DNA of 44,355 nucleotides from Bacteroidales bacterium (GTDB lineage Bacteria; Bacteroidota; Bacteroidia; Bacteroidales; Tenuifilaceae), in NCBI GenBank assembly GCA_028708425.1, contig JAQVYY010000030.1, positions 1 through 44,355 of the forward strand, read 5' to 3'. A program made the position numbers and the translations under genes. The notes beneath the pieces were generated by a model. The model was not told the origin of the DNA and made no database searches. It saw only the letters and a program-made list of their open reading frames with translations. Below, piece by piece: positions 26,978-35,650 of this stretch. Within the stretch, counting starts at the first letter, position 1; each line of letters begins with the position of its first letter.

Positions 26978-27403
26978 ATGAGCCACTCTTTTAATCATAC
27001 CTTACCTATCCAAACACGTTTTGGCGATATCGATTCGCTAGGTCACACCAATAACACTGTGTACATTCAGTATATTGATTTAGGGCGATTGCGCTACCTG
27101 GTTGATGTGCTTAAGGAGCCAATGGACTGGGAAAACCACGGGTTGATAGTTGCGAATATTAATGTTAATTTTTTATCGCCAGCAAAAATGTTCGACGAGG
27201 TTGAGGTTCGGACAAAAGTGGTGAAAATAGGGAACAAGAGCCTTGAGATGTATCATCAGATATATAATAAAACAAAGAACGTTTTGGTGGTTGAGGGTAA
27301 ATCGGTTATGGTGGGGTACAGCAATAAGCTTGAGGTAAGTATTCCTATCCCATCCCGATGGCGTGAACGTATTATCGGGTTCGAGAAAGAGGTGAAAAGT
27401 TAG
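26978..27403 (+). CDS. 4HBT-family acyl-CoA thioesterase
   Basis: A 141-residue hot-dog-fold protein. The N-terminal TRFGDIDSLGHTNNTVYIQYIDLGR segment carries the catalytic Asp and the HTNN motif of the YbgC/FadM-like thioesterase subfamily. It probably hydrolyses acyl-CoA or acyl-ACP thioesters; the substrate is unknown. The stop codon abuts the stop codon of the convergent rimM gene with no base between them, so transcripts of the two overlap unless termination is inside the genes. Confidence 0.88.
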   Translation: MSHSFNHTLPIQTRFGDIDSLGHTNNTVYIQYIDLGRLRYLVDVLKEPMDWENHGLIVANINVNFLSPAKMFDEVEVRTKVVKIGNKSLEMYHQIYNKTKNVLVVEGKSVMVGYSNKLEVSIPIPSRWRERIIGFEKEVKS

Positions 27404-27922
27404 TTACAAATTAGTAATCCCTTCGGGTACATCTATTATTATAGTTTTTGACTCCTCGTCAATTTCCATAATTAGATCAGGGGAAGCCGGTATTAGTAGC
27501 TTGTTGTTGGTGGGATTGGAAACCTCGAAAATTAAATTTCCAGAATAGTCTTGTAGGGCAACTATAATACCAAGTTGAACACCTAGTCTCGACACTATAG
27601 TAAATCCTATAAGGTTATCGAGGGATAGTTCTTCTGGCGGTTGCTTGCTTGTAACCTCTGCAAGTATTTTATGCCCAACCAGTTCTTGAGCTAATTTTAG
27701 GGTTGTTATATCCTCAAATGTTAGTAGCACCAGATTAGTTCCCTTGGGGCGTATTGATGCTATAAAAAAAGGAATCGGTATTCCCTCAATTGAAAGGAAT
27801 ACCGATTCTAATGTATGATTTTCAGATAAAAAATCGTTTAACCCGCTAACCTGAAGTTCTCCGTTAACTCCATGGGTTCGCTGAATTTTACCAATCTCAG
27901 TTAAGTGAGGATGGTTTACCAT
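27404..27922 (-). CDS. rimM: Ribosome maturation factor RimM
   Basis: A 172-residue protein with an N-terminal beta-barrel RimM domain (GKIQRTHGVNGELQV) and a C-terminal PRC-barrel (LIGFTIVSRLGVQLGII and LIPASPDLIMEID). It helps 16S processing and assembly of the 30S head, binding S19. It follows rpsP by eight bases on the same strand, the conserved rpsP-rimM operon. Length is normal. Confidence 0.93.
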   Translation of the reverse strand: MVNHPHLTEIGKIQRTHGVNGELQVSGLNDFLSENHTLESVFLSIEGIPIPFFIASIRPKGTNLVLLTFEDITTLKLAQELVGHKILAEVTSKQPPEELSLDNLIGFTIVSRLGVQLGIIVALQDYSGNLIFEVSNPTNNKLLIPASPDLIMEIDEESKTIIIDVPEGITNL

Positions 27923-27930
27923 AAAGAATC

Positions 27931-28878
27931 CTACTCTTTCTCTTTAGGGGTTTCTTTTTTGTCTTCAGCTGCTGGTTTTGCTTCTTTTTTAGCTGCAGGT
28001 TCTGTCTTTTCTTTGGTTGCTTCTACCTTTTTAGCTGCAGGTTCCGCCTTTTCTTTAGCAGGTTCTTCTTTTTTAGCTGCAGGTTCAGTTTTTTCTTTGG
28101 CAGGTTCTGCTTTTTTAGCTGCAGGTTCCGCCTTTTCTTTGGCAGGTTCTACCTTTTTAGCTGCAGGTTCCGCTTTTTCTTTGGTTGTTTCTGCTTTCTT
28201 AGCTACAGGTTCTGCTTTTTCTTTGGTGGCTTCTACTTTTTTAGCTACGGGTTCTGTCTTTTCTTTGGCTGCTTCTACCTTTTTAGCTGCAGGTTCCGCC
28301 TTTTCTTTGGCAGGTTCTACCTTTTTAGCTGCAGGTTCCGTCTTTTCTTCAGCAACAACCTCTGCCTCTTCTTTAGCTGCTTCTTTTTCAGCTTTCTCAC
28401 TAGCTTCTTTAGCTGCTAGTTCTGCTTGCCTTTTGGCGATTTCTTGAGCACGTGCTTCACGAACCTTGGCTTCTGCCTCTAGTCGTTTAGCCGTTTCGTC
28501 TTGTTCACCTTTAACAAGGCGTTCTTTCTTTGCTTGAATTTTAACATCTTTTTCCTCAAGCCATGCTGCAAATTTTTCTTCAGCTTGCTCTTCGGTTAAA
28601 GCTCCTTTGTTTACACCCTCAAGCAGGTGTTTTTTCAGCATAACACCTTTGTACGATAGGATAGCCCTAGTTGTGTTGGTAGGTTGAGCGCCTTTCTGCA
28701 GCCAATCCAATGCCCTATCAAAGTTTAATTCAATAGTAGCAGGATTTGTGACAGGACTGTATGATCCAATCCTCTCAATAAATCTGCCATCCCGTGGCGC
28801 CCTGCTATCCGCCACCACTATGTGGTAAAATGGTGCTTTCTTTCTACCGTGGCGACTAAGTCTGATTTTTACAGGCAT
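27931..28878 (-). CDS. rpsP: 30S ribosomal protein bS16 with a very long repeat extension
   Basis: A 315-residue bS16, roughly four times the core length. Residues 1-80 are a standard S16 domain ([22 protein letters not shown] and GSYSPVTNP). Residues 80-177 are a Lys/Glu/Ala-rich helical linker, a feature of Bacteroidota S16. Residues 178-303 are nine tandem 14-residue units of the form EKxEPxAKKxEPAK, encoded by a 42-base minisatellite. The extension is highly charged and probably disordered or a single helix exposed on the 30S subunit. It is followed by rimM in an operon. A TACCTTTG promoter element lies upstream. The repeat length, divisible by three, leaves a long spurious open frame on the opposite strand. 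Confidence 0.95.
   Translation of the reverse strand: MPVKIRLSRHGRKKAPFYHIVVADSRAPRDGRFIERIGSYSPVTNPATIELNFDRALDWLQKGAQPTNTTRAILSYKGVMLKKHLLEGVNKGALTEEQAEEKFAAWLEEKDVKIQAKKERLVKGEQDETAKRLEAEAKVREARAQEIAKRQAELAAKEASEKAEKEAAKEEAEVVAEEKTEPAAKKVEPAKEKAEPAAKKVEAAKEKTEPVAKKVEATKEKAEPVAKKAETTKEKAEPAAKKVEPAKEKAEPAAKKAEPAKEKTEPAAKKEEPAKEKAEPAAKKVEATKEKTEPAAKKEAKPAAEDKKETPKEKE
27970..28347 (-). repeat. 42-bp coding minisatellite in rpsP
   Basis: Nine imperfect head-to-tail units of 42 bases, each encoding 14 residues. Variation is mainly at the third, sixth and last three residue positions (Ala/Thr, Ala/Val, PAK/ATK/TTK). Copy number can be expected to vary by slippage or recombination without shifting the frame. 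Confidence 0.9.
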
Positions 28879-28923
28879 ACTTTAACGCTTTTTATTAGTT
28901 TAACCTACATTAATTTTGAGTGG

Positions 28924-28956
28924 CAAAGGTAATAGTTTTTTGTTAACTATCAGCAA
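28924..28956 (-). promoter_or_regulatory. Predicted promoter of rpsP-rimM
   Basis: On the minus strand, TTG (28956-28954) is followed after 22 bases by TACCTTTG (28931-28924), matching the Bacteroidota TTTG/TAnnTTTG pattern. It lies about 45 bases before the rpsP start. Confidence 0.58.
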
Positions 28957-29011
28957 GTTTTAGTTTTTTTTACCCACTTACTCTAGGAATGACTATCTTC
29001 TATGCAAATAG

Positions 29012-29060
29012 TCACTCACGGGTTGACTCTCTGCTTGGCAAATAGTCAACCCGTGAGTGA
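29012..29060. repeat. Perfect 17-bp inverted repeat upstream of rpsP
   Basis: TCACTCACGGGTTGACT and its exact complement are separated by 15 bases. Each arm is preceded by GCAAATAGT, and a third GCAAATAGT with a degenerate half-arm follows at about 29070. It lies in the 303-base gap between mutL and rpsP, which also holds a MITE fragment. Confidence 0.78.
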
Positions 29061-29121
29061 ACTTCTAAGCAAATAGTTAATCCTTGAGTATATGCTTAGT
29101 AGCTAGCTATTAGTTATCTCT

Positions 29122-29170
29122 TTAACCCGCATTATTTATCAAATTTAGCAAGTATGATTGTTAATGCTGG
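29122..29170 (+). repeat. Left-end fragment of the MITE-like element
   Basis: TTAACCCGCATTATTTATCAAATTT matches the left terminus with one or two changes; the similarity fades after about 50 bases. It lies 12 bases after the mutL stop codon. Confidence 0.68.
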
Positions 29171-29181
29171 TCAGTCCACAG

Positions 29182-31026
29182 CTACCTAAACCTCTTTTCC
29201 AGCTCATCAACCTCAATAGTTGTTATGGTGGGCTTACCATCGGGCGATAGGTTGGGCTGTTGGCAGGCAAAAAGTTTATCAACCAGGTCCTGCATTTCGA
29301 TGGGCTCTAGCGAGCGGTTGTATGGAATGGATGCTGCACGAGCTAGCGAAAGGGCTAGCTTATGCTTCGGATTGTCGGTTTGTTCGCCCGTATTCTCCTT
29401 AAATACTTGTAGAAAGTTGTTTATTAGTTGCTCTGGATTCGTATTTTTTATGCTTGCTGGCAGAGCATTTACCGCAATAGTGTTCTGACCAAGAAAGCTA
29501 ACCACTACGCCTAGTGCCGACAGGTCGTTAATTATGCTCTGTAGCAAGGTGAAATCGCCTGCGCTTAGCTCAATGGTTTGAGGAAATAGCTCTTGTTGCG
29601 AACTGGCTACCCCATCTGTAATGTTTTGCAGGTAGTTTTCGTACAGTATTCGCTCGTGCGCACGCTTTTGGTCAATCATCATAAGCCCCGACTTAACCGA
29701 GGTGAGGATATACCGATTCTTGAATTGAAAAAAACGCTCCGTAGCGTTAGGTACAATAAGATCTTTATCAGTATGATTGAAAAGGCTGGGCGATTGCTGT
29801 TCTGCTTTTTCTTCAAAACCTTTTCCCTGTTCTTGCTGAAAGAGCTCTTGCCATCCCCGAGCCGATGGTCGATGAAAACTTGAGGATTGTTTCGGTAACG
29901 ATTGGTTTGAATAGTCACTGTCAAATGGGTTGTAGTTGGGGTTTATCTCTATTTCTGGAGGACTAACCGGTGCGCTTTTCGGGAAAAAGGGAACGTCAAT
30001 AACCATTTCTGTGTCAAAGTCTATTGAGGGGACAATGGCAAATTTTCCCATGGCCTCGCGCACCGATGCATTAAGAATTTGCCATATCAGCCTTTCGTCT
30101 TCAAACTTTATTTCGGTTTTGGTTGGGTGTATGTTAACGTCGATGGTTGCTGGATCGGCCTCTAAAAAGATGAAGTATGGCGGAATGGTATCGGGTGATA
30201 TTAGCTTTTCGTAAGCTTTAACAACGGCTTTATGTAGGTATGGATTTCTCATAAATCGGTTGTTTATAAAGAAAAATTGTTCGCCAGGGGTTTTCTTTGC
30301 ACTTTCGGGGCGGCCAATAAAACCGCTTATGCTTATCACCGAGGTGTCCGTTTTTAAATCGATTAGATTTTTACCCAAATTTTTACCCATTAGGTGTGTT
30401 ATACGCTGTTTAACACTACCCGCTGGTAATTTATAAACGTTGGCGCCATTATGGTGTAACGAGAAGCTTATTTGGGGGTTGGCCAAAGCAGCTCGTTGAA
30501 ACTCAGTAATAATGTGTTTTAGTTCAAGCGATGTGCTTTTTAGAAATTTTCGTCGCGCGGGGATATTAAAAAACAGGTTCTTTACACATATCGAAGTACC
30601 CACGGTGCACGATGTTGGTTCGTGCTCAATTACCTCGGATCCTGAGATGCGGATAATGGTACCAACCTTATCGTCAGGTTTACATGTTTTAAGTTCAACC
30701 TCGGCTACAGCAGCAATCGAGGCCAGGGCCTCACCTCTAAACCCCATTGTTTTTATGGCAAACAGATCGTTCGCTTCACGTATTTTCGAAGTGGCATGCC
30801 GTTCGAGGCAGAGGCGAGCATCGGTTTCGGACATACCACACCCATTGTCAATAATCTGAATTAGCGCTTTCCCGCCATCCCTGATAATAACCTGAATGTC
30901 TGTACTTCCAGCATCAATAGAGTTTTCGGTAAGTTCCTTAACCACCGAGGCGGGGCGCTGAACAACCTCGCCAGCTGCAATTTGGTTGGCTACCGAGTCG
31001 GGTAAAAGTTGAATAATATCGGGCAT
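29182..31026 (-). CDS. mutL: DNA mismatch repair protein MutL
   Basis: A 614-residue MutL with a GHKL ATPase domain (ENSIDAGSTDI, DNGCGMSE, GFRGEALASI) and a C-terminal dimerisation domain. The metal-dependent endonuclease motif DQHA(x2)E(x4)E appears at residues 452-463 as DQKRAHERILYE: the motif's histidine is Lys454. The downstream CPHGRP-type motif reads SPDGKP. No MutH is present in such genomes, so MutL would be expected to nick; whether this variant does is open. It is followed on the same strand by nothing until rpsP, and preceded by a small membrane-protein gene 6 bases upstream. Confidence 0.95.
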   Translation of the reverse strand: MPDIIQLLPDSVANQIAAGEVVQRPASVVKELTENSIDAGSTDIQVIIRDGGKALIQIIDNGCGMSETDARLCLERHATSKIREANDLFAIKTMGFRGEALASIAAVAEVELKTCKPDDKVGTIIRISGSEVIEHEPTSCTVGTSICVKNLFFNIPARRKFLKSTSLELKHIITEFQRAALANPQISFSLHHNGANVYKLPAGSVKQRITHLMGKNLGKNLIDLKTDTSVISISGFIGRPESAKKTPGEQFFFINNRFMRNPYLHKAVVKAYEKLISPDTIPPYFIFLEADPATIDVNIHPTKTEIKFEDERLIWQILNASVREAMGKFAIVPSIDFDTEMVIDVPFFPKSAPVSPPEIEINPNYNPFDSDYSNQSLPKQSSSFHRPSARGWQELFQQEQGKGFEEKAEQQSPSLFNHTDKDLIVPNATERFFQFKNRYILTSVKSGLMMIDQKRAHERILYENYLQNITDGVASSQQELFPQTIELSAGDFTLLQSIINDLSALGVVVSFLGQNTIAVNALPASIKNTNPEQLINNFLQVFKENTGEQTDNPKHKLALSLARAASIPYNRSLEPIEMQDLVDKLFACQQPNLSPDGKPTITTIEVDELEKRFR

Positions 31027-31032
31027 AAACTC

Positions 31033-31320
31033 TTAAAAATAAATTAGGTAGTAAAACAGTAGGCAAAGTATGGTAAAAATAACAAGGAGTCTTAGATTTC
31101 TTTTTTTACGGTTACTTTTTACCCTCCTTTTACTATCATATTGTTTTCTAAATTGCCCTTTAATAAGCGATACTCTTTCTTCTCCCTCTTTGGTAAGTCC
31201 CATTTCTTGTCTAATCTGCCTCTCTCTTTCCTCTAGAGCCTCCTTTCGTTCATCATAAAAAACAGGGCTGTACCCAAATCTTCTGGGTTTTGGCGTTTTA
31301 ATAAATGATATCATTCCCAT
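31033..31320 (-). CDS. Small conserved single-pass membrane protein next to mutL
   Basis: A 95-residue protein: a charged N-terminal region with the phrase RFGYSPVFYDERKEALEER, a basic linker (KRRVKSNRKKRN), and a single C-terminal hydrophobic helix (LLVIFTILCLLFYYLIYF). Similar small proteins are found next to mutL in other Bacteroidota as far as I recognise them; no function is known. An alternative start is the Met at residue 3. The stop is six bases before mutL, so co-transcription with mutL is likely. Confidence 0.72.
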   Translation of the reverse strand: MGMISFIKTPKPRRFGYSPVFYDERKEALEERERQIRQEMGLTKEGEERVSLIKGQFRKQYDSKRRVKSNRKKRNLRLLVIFTILCLLFYYLIYF

Positions 31321-31373
31321 GATCAGTACGTTTTTATTTAAAGCGGTATAATCTTTCTTGAACCGGTGAATGT

Positions 31374-31943
31374 TTACTTTATTCGTTCGGGGTTATTCCT
31401 TACGTAGTCGCTCCAGCTGGTTGCATTTTTACCTTTGGCACTAATTCTATTCTGATAAAAATGACATACTGCAGCAGCCAGGCCGTCGGTTGCATCGGGG
31501 GTGCTGGTATCGAACGACTTGGTTTTTAGTATGCTCTGTAACATCATGGCTACCTGCTCTTTCGATGCATTCCCTTGTCCCGTAATGGCGAGCTTAATTT
31601 TTCGAGGCGCATATTCAAAAATGGGTACTGAGCGCGATAGCGCTGCTGCCATGGCTACGCCTTGTGCTCGGCCAAGCTTAAGCATGCTTTGAACATTCTT
31701 TCCAAAGAATGGAGCCTCAATGGCCACATCATCAGGCAGGTACTCGTCAACCAGGTGCTGAACCCTTTCGTAAATGGTTTTTAGCTTAAGGTAGTGGTCG
31801 CCATATTTTTTTAGATCAATTACGCCGAGCACAACGAGCTCAACGTTATCCTTGCCGCAAGTTTTAATAACACCGTACCCCATTATTGTTGTGCCTGGAT
31901 CAATCCCAAGTATTACCCGTTCTGCATTTTTACTTGCACCCAT
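31374..31943 (-). CDS. ruvC: Crossover junction endodeoxyribonuclease RuvC
   Basis: A 189-residue Holliday-junction resolvase with the four acidic residues of the RNase H-like active site visible: Asp15 (GIDPGTT), Glu76 (AIEAPF), Asp150 and Asp153 (PDATDGLAAA). It cuts junctions made by RecA and moved by RuvAB, which are not in the window. It is close to mutL and its small membrane neighbour on the same strand, giving a DNA-repair cluster. Length is normal. Confidence 0.95.
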   Translation of the reverse strand: MGASKNAERVILGIDPGTTIMGYGVIKTCGKDNVELVVLGVIDLKKYGDHYLKLKTIYERVQHLVDEYLPDDVAIEAPFFGKNVQSMLKLGRAQGVAMAAALSRSVPIFEYAPRKIKLAITGQGNASKEQVAMMLQSILKTKSFDTSTPDATDGLAAAVCHFYQNRISAKGKNATSWSDYVRNNPERIK

Positions 31944-32025
31944 CTCCCGTTCTAATTATTATGCAAAGATAGCAAAATGTGGGGCAATTGTCATTTCGTT
32001 AAGCAGTAAGGAGTGCAAAATTATG

Positions 32026-33285
32026 TTACCATGCGCCAATTTCATTACGCAATCCTCTTTGCATGGGGTACTTAATCTCTCCTTGTGTGCTATATGCACT
32101 TTTTGGTGCACTTCCCCCGGTTAAAAACTCCATTGCTTTAGCTAAACTGGCTTCATCTAAATTGCCAAATGGATAATTTATACCATCGTTTGCTGGGAAA
32201 TCGGCAGGAATTCCATCGTAGTAGTCGCCATCGCCATTCGCATTAACTATTTTAAAACAGATTGGTACAAAAACCCAATCGAAGTCGCCGGTCTTTGATT
32301 CAAGAACGTACATGCCCACAGGTTTGCCATGGGTATTACCTCCCACTAGCTTAACATCCATAAATGGGAATAGGCCATTTATTACCAGCTCACTTGCCGA
32401 CGCCGAATTCGAGGTAGTTATATATACCACTCTTGATAAATCTAGTGAGTAGTCAGCAAGTTCCATTTTGATATCGCTATCCCATTCTGTTTTCTTATCG
32501 TTATGTTTGTATGTGCCAAGTATTTGGTTTGCGGCAATTTTTCCTGCAATTAGGTTTGCTAAATGTGTTGCTGTTTCTACACTACCACCCCCGTTGTATC
32601 GTAGGTCAACTATCAATTCTTTAACATCATTCTCTTTGAACTTTTTAAATGTGCTGTCGAGTTCAGCAACCGTTGGTGTAACAAAACCTTTTAGTACAAA
32701 GTACCCAATATTGCCTGTTGCTGTTGAGTATACCGTGTCCATTAAAACGGTATTCATTTTAACTGCTTTTTTGGCTGCGTTGGCAGTTACCTCCTCGTTG
32801 TTTTGATTAAGAAAGGTGAAACTGGCCGAATTTGCTGCTAGCAAGGAGTTAGCGTTCTCATATGTTACCGGAGTATTGTTAATCTTGGTAATTCGCCATC
32901 CCCGGTTAACCCCAAATTCTTTTAGGGGTGAGTCATCAAAAATAAAAGTTATCCAGAGGTTGTCTTCACTATCGAACCCCATGCCGATACCGTAACCCGT
33001 ATATTCGGCGTTGGCATAGTATGCCTCAATCTCTTGCTTGGTTGTTACGTAGCTCCATCTGTCTAGCTCTTTGTAGGTTAGGGCGTTCATTAGCTCTACG
33101 GGTGTTTTGTAATTTAAGAGATCAACTTCGGGTAGCATGTCGTACCATAGATAGTATTCTTCCATTGTTAATACTAGCTGCTCGTTGGCATAGAAGTTAG
33201 GGTTGCTATTAATTTCTTTTTTGTTGCACGATATAAATCCTGCGGTAATCGATACTATTATTGTAAGAAGAATAATCCTTTTCAT
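32026..33285 (-). CDS. S41-family (C-terminal processing) peptidase lipoprotein
   Basis: A 419-residue lipoprotein with the signal ending GFISC (Cys20). A degenerate PDZ-like segment (YTGYGIGMGF to RGWRITKINNTPV) precedes the S41 peptidase core. The catalytic serine is predicted as Ser296 in SASASEL and the lysine as Lys321 in THGKPVG, 25 residues apart as in the CtpA and Tsp proteases. It is likely anchored in the periplasm or at the surface; the substrate is unknown. The EamA gene ends four bases upstream, suggesting one transcript. Confidence 0.9.
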   Translation of the reverse strand: MKRIILLTIIVSITAGFISCNKKEINSNPNFYANEQLVLTMEEYYLWYDMLPEVDLLNYKTPVELMNALTYKELDRWSYVTTKQEIEAYYANAEYTGYGIGMGFDSEDNLWITFIFDDSPLKEFGVNRGWRITKINNTPVTYENANSLLAANSASFTFLNQNNEEVTANAAKKAVKMNTVLMDTVYSTATGNIGYFVLKGFVTPTVAELDSTFKKFKENDVKELIVDLRYNGGGSVETATHLANLIAGKIAANQILGTYKHNDKKTEWDSDIKMELADYSLDLSRVVYITTSNSASASELVINGLFPFMDVKLVGGNTHGKPVGMYVLESKTGDFDWVFVPICFKIVNANGDGDYYDGIPADFPANDGINYPFGNLDEASLAKAMEFLTGGSAPKSAYSTQGEIKYPMQRGLRNEIGAW

Positions 33286-33289
33286 GTTA

Positions 33290-34186
33290 TTAGTTTTTAG
33301 GTTGTTGGCGTTTATCTGTTAGCTGTTGAAACAGAATACTTGTTACTATGATAATTAGTCCGGCAATGGTTGTCCAGTAAATTTGCTCACCCACTAAAAA
33401 GTGTATAAATATAAGACTTACAAATGGAACAAGATAAATAATATTGCTTAGTTTTGCCTTATTCTCGGCAATGCTTAGTGCCTTGAGCCATAGAACAAAG
33501 GTAATGCCCATTTCGAATGAGCCTACATAAATAGAGCCAAGAATACCGCCCATATTTATATCCCAGAAATTTGTGAAGAGGCAACCTGCTCCGAACGAGA
33601 AAACTGTAGCAAAAAGAAAGTTGAAAAATAGACGAATTACGGGGTCAATGGGTTTCTTCAGGTTTAGTATCCAGTATAATGCCCAAAATACGGAGCTTAG
33701 CAGCGCAAGGGCAACACCAAGCGGACTGTTGATTTTGAAGCTTGTCAAATCTCCCCCTGATGATATAAGGATAACCCCAATAAAACTAACGCAAAGCGCT
33801 ATAATACCTTTGGTCGTTATTTTCTCGCCTAAGATAGGAACTGATAGAAGCACAAGCATAAGTGGCCATATAAAGTTGAGGGGTTGTGCAACCTGTGCCG
33901 GTAAAAGTTCGTAAGCTCGTAGCAGTACAAAGTAGTAACCAAAGGGATTTAGTAATCCCAGATACAGCGATGGGGTAATTTCTGTTTTTGTTAACCCTTT
34001 TATTTGATGTAGCTTACCCCCGAATACAATAATAGCAAATAGTAGAATGGTTGAAAATAGCGACGACCACGCTAGCAGCTGAATAAAGCTAAAATGCTTG
34101 AGCGTAAACTTAAATGCAGTGGCCGCTGTACCCCAAAATAAAATGGTGAGAGCGCTAAAAAGGTATGATAAGTTTTTTGCTTTCAT
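33290..34186 (-). CDS. EamA/DMT-superfamily transporter
   Basis: A 298-residue inner-membrane protein with about ten helices formed by two EamA repeats; LLNPFGYYFVLLRAYELLPAQVAQPLNFIWPL is the end of the first repeat and GSIYVGSFEMGITFVLW belongs to the second. Members export metabolites such as amino acids or sugars; specificity cannot be told from sequence. It lies between serS (with its terminator) and the S41 peptidase gene. Confidence 0.9.
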   Translation of the reverse strand: MKAKNLSYLFSALTILFWGTAATAFKFTLKHFSFIQLLAWSSLFSTILLFAIIVFGGKLHQIKGLTKTEITPSLYLGLLNPFGYYFVLLRAYELLPAQVAQPLNFIWPLMLVLLSVPILGEKITTKGIIALCVSFIGVILISSGGDLTSFKINSPLGVALALLSSVFWALYWILNLKKPIDPVIRLFFNFLFATVFSFGAGCLFTNFWDINMGGILGSIYVGSFEMGITFVLWLKALSIAENKAKLSNIIYLVPFVSLIFIHFLVGEQIYWTTIAGLIIIVTSILFQQLTDKRQQPKN

Positions 34187-34213
34187 GGTGATAGGATAAG
34201 CCTACTGCAAATG

Positions 34214-34262
34214 TAAAAAAACAACACACAATCAGATGTACATTTATCTGAAAAGTGTTGTT
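34214..34262 (-). terminator. Rho-independent terminator of serS
   Basis: On the minus strand AACAACAC pairs with GTGTTGTT, with an inner CAGATA/CATCTG-like stem, followed by seven T. It lies 23 bases after the serS stop. Confidence 0.82.
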
Positions 34263-34284
34263 CTCTTCTATTTGTTTTATGGGT

Positions 34285-35556
34285 CTAAATCCTGTCGAAT
34301 CCGCAGAAAGGTTGTAGAGCTTTAGGAATTACGATACCCGTTTCATCCTGATTATTCTCAATAAGTGCAGCCAGAATACGAGGTAAGGCCAGCGAGCTGC
34401 CGTTGAGCGTATGTGCCAATTGGTTGCGCTTCTCGCCCTCTTCACGGTATCGGAGCATTAGCCTGTTAGCCTGAAACGACTCGAAGTTTGAAACGGAGCT
34501 AACCTCAAGCCATTTTTCTTGAGCGGTCGAGAAAACTTCAAAATCATAGGTTAACGCCGAGGTAAAGCTTATATCGCCTCCGCATAAACGAAGAATACGA
34601 TAGGGTAGTTCTAGCTTTTGCAGAATGCCCTCAACGTGAGCAACCATCTCGTCTAGTGTATCGTACGATTTGCTGGGGTGTTCTATCTGCACTATCTCAA
34701 CCTTATCAAATTGGTGGAGACGATTTAATCCCCTAACATCCTTACCGTACGAACCCGCTTCGCGGCGAAAGCAAGGGGTGTAACCTGTTAGCTTTACTGG
34801 GAAATCGGATGCGTTTAGGATAACACCTCTAAAAACATTAGTCAGTGGTACCTCGGCCGTTGGAATAAGGTAAAAGTTATCGGTTTGTACATGATACATT
34901 TGTCCATCCTTATCGGGAAGTTGGCCAGTGCCATAAGCAGAATCCTCGTTTACCATTAGCGGAGGCATCATCTCACTGTATCCTGCAGCTATGTTTTCTT
35001 CGAGGAAGAAATTTATTAGCGCGCGCTGTAGCTTAGCACCCTTGCCCTTGTAGACTGGGAAACCGCTGCCAGTAATCTTAACGCCAAGTTCAAAGTCTAT
35101 TAGGTTAAGATTTTTTGCGAGCTCCCAGTGGGGTTTTGCATCCTCAGGAAGTGAAGGGATAGTGCCTCCTGATTTCACCTCAACGTTATCGTCGGCTGTT
35201 TTGCCTTTGGGTACGCTGGCATGGGGTAGGTTCGGTATTTTTAGAAGAATTGAGGATATTGACTTTTCGGTATTATCCATTTCTGTAGCCAGCTCTTTCG
35301 AATCTTCTTTTAAATCACTAACTTTTTGCTTCGCCTCATTTGCTTCATCTGTTTTTCCCTGCTTAAACAGATTACCAATCTCTTTCGAGAGCGCTTTTTG
35401 CTCGGCAAGCAGCGAGTCGAGTTTTCTCTGAATGGTTTTACGTTGTGTGTCGAGGTGAATAACCTCTTCAATAAGGTCTTTTCCCTCGAAATTTTTTATG
35501 GAGAGGCGGGCAATTACATCCTCTTTATTCTCGTTAATTTGCTTTAGCGTGAGCAT
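34285..35556 (-). CDS. serS: Seryl-tRNA synthetase
   Basis: A 423-residue class II synthetase. Residues 1-110 form the long antiparallel coiled coil that holds the tRNA-Ser variable arm. The catalytic core follows, with LIPTAEVPLTNV, motif 2 PCFRREAGSYGKDVRGLNRLHQF and motif 3 NGSSLALPRILAALIEN. It charges tRNA-Ser with serine. It is downstream of rplU-rpmA and separated from them by a strong terminator. Confidence 0.97.
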   Translation of the reverse strand: MLTLKQINENKEDVIARLSIKNFEGKDLIEEVIHLDTQRKTIQRKLDSLLAEQKALSKEIGNLFKQGKTDEANEAKQKVSDLKEDSKELATEMDNTEKSISSILLKIPNLPHASVPKGKTADDNVEVKSGGTIPSLPEDAKPHWELAKNLNLIDFELGVKITGSGFPVYKGKGAKLQRALINFFLEENIAAGYSEMMPPLMVNEDSAYGTGQLPDKDGQMYHVQTDNFYLIPTAEVPLTNVFRGVILNASDFPVKLTGYTPCFRREAGSYGKDVRGLNRLHQFDKVEIVQIEHPSKSYDTLDEMVAHVEGILQKLELPYRILRLCGGDISFTSALTYDFEVFSTAQEKWLEVSSVSNFESFQANRLMLRYREEGEKRNQLAHTLNGSSLALPRILAALIENNQDETGIVIPKALQPFCGFDRI

Positions 35557-35573
35557 ATGTAAAGGTGTTATTA

Positions 35574-35625
35574 AAGAAAAACCCTCCTGAACTTACAAAT
35601 TTCAGGTAAGCTGCAGGAGGGTTTA
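35574..35625 (-). terminator. Rho-independent terminator of the rplU-rpmA operon
   Basis: On the minus strand AAACCCTCCTG pairs with CAGGAGGGTTT over 11 bp, with an inner CTTACCTGAAATTTGTAAG hairpin, and a T-run follows. It lies 26 bases after rpmA. Confidence 0.88.
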
Positions 35626-35650
35626 ATTATGCGACAATTATGAGGAAAAA

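Noticed and set aside
27905-28447. 180-codon plus-strand open frame with [13 protein letters not shown] repeats opposite rpsP
   Set aside because: It is the mirror of the 42-bp rpsP minisatellite, whose period is a multiple of three, and it runs antisense to a certain ribosomal gene.
28981-29110. Direct repeats (GCAAATAGT) considered as a CRISPR array
   Set aside because: Only three short repeats with unequal spacing and palindromic content; no spacers of constant length and no cas genes.
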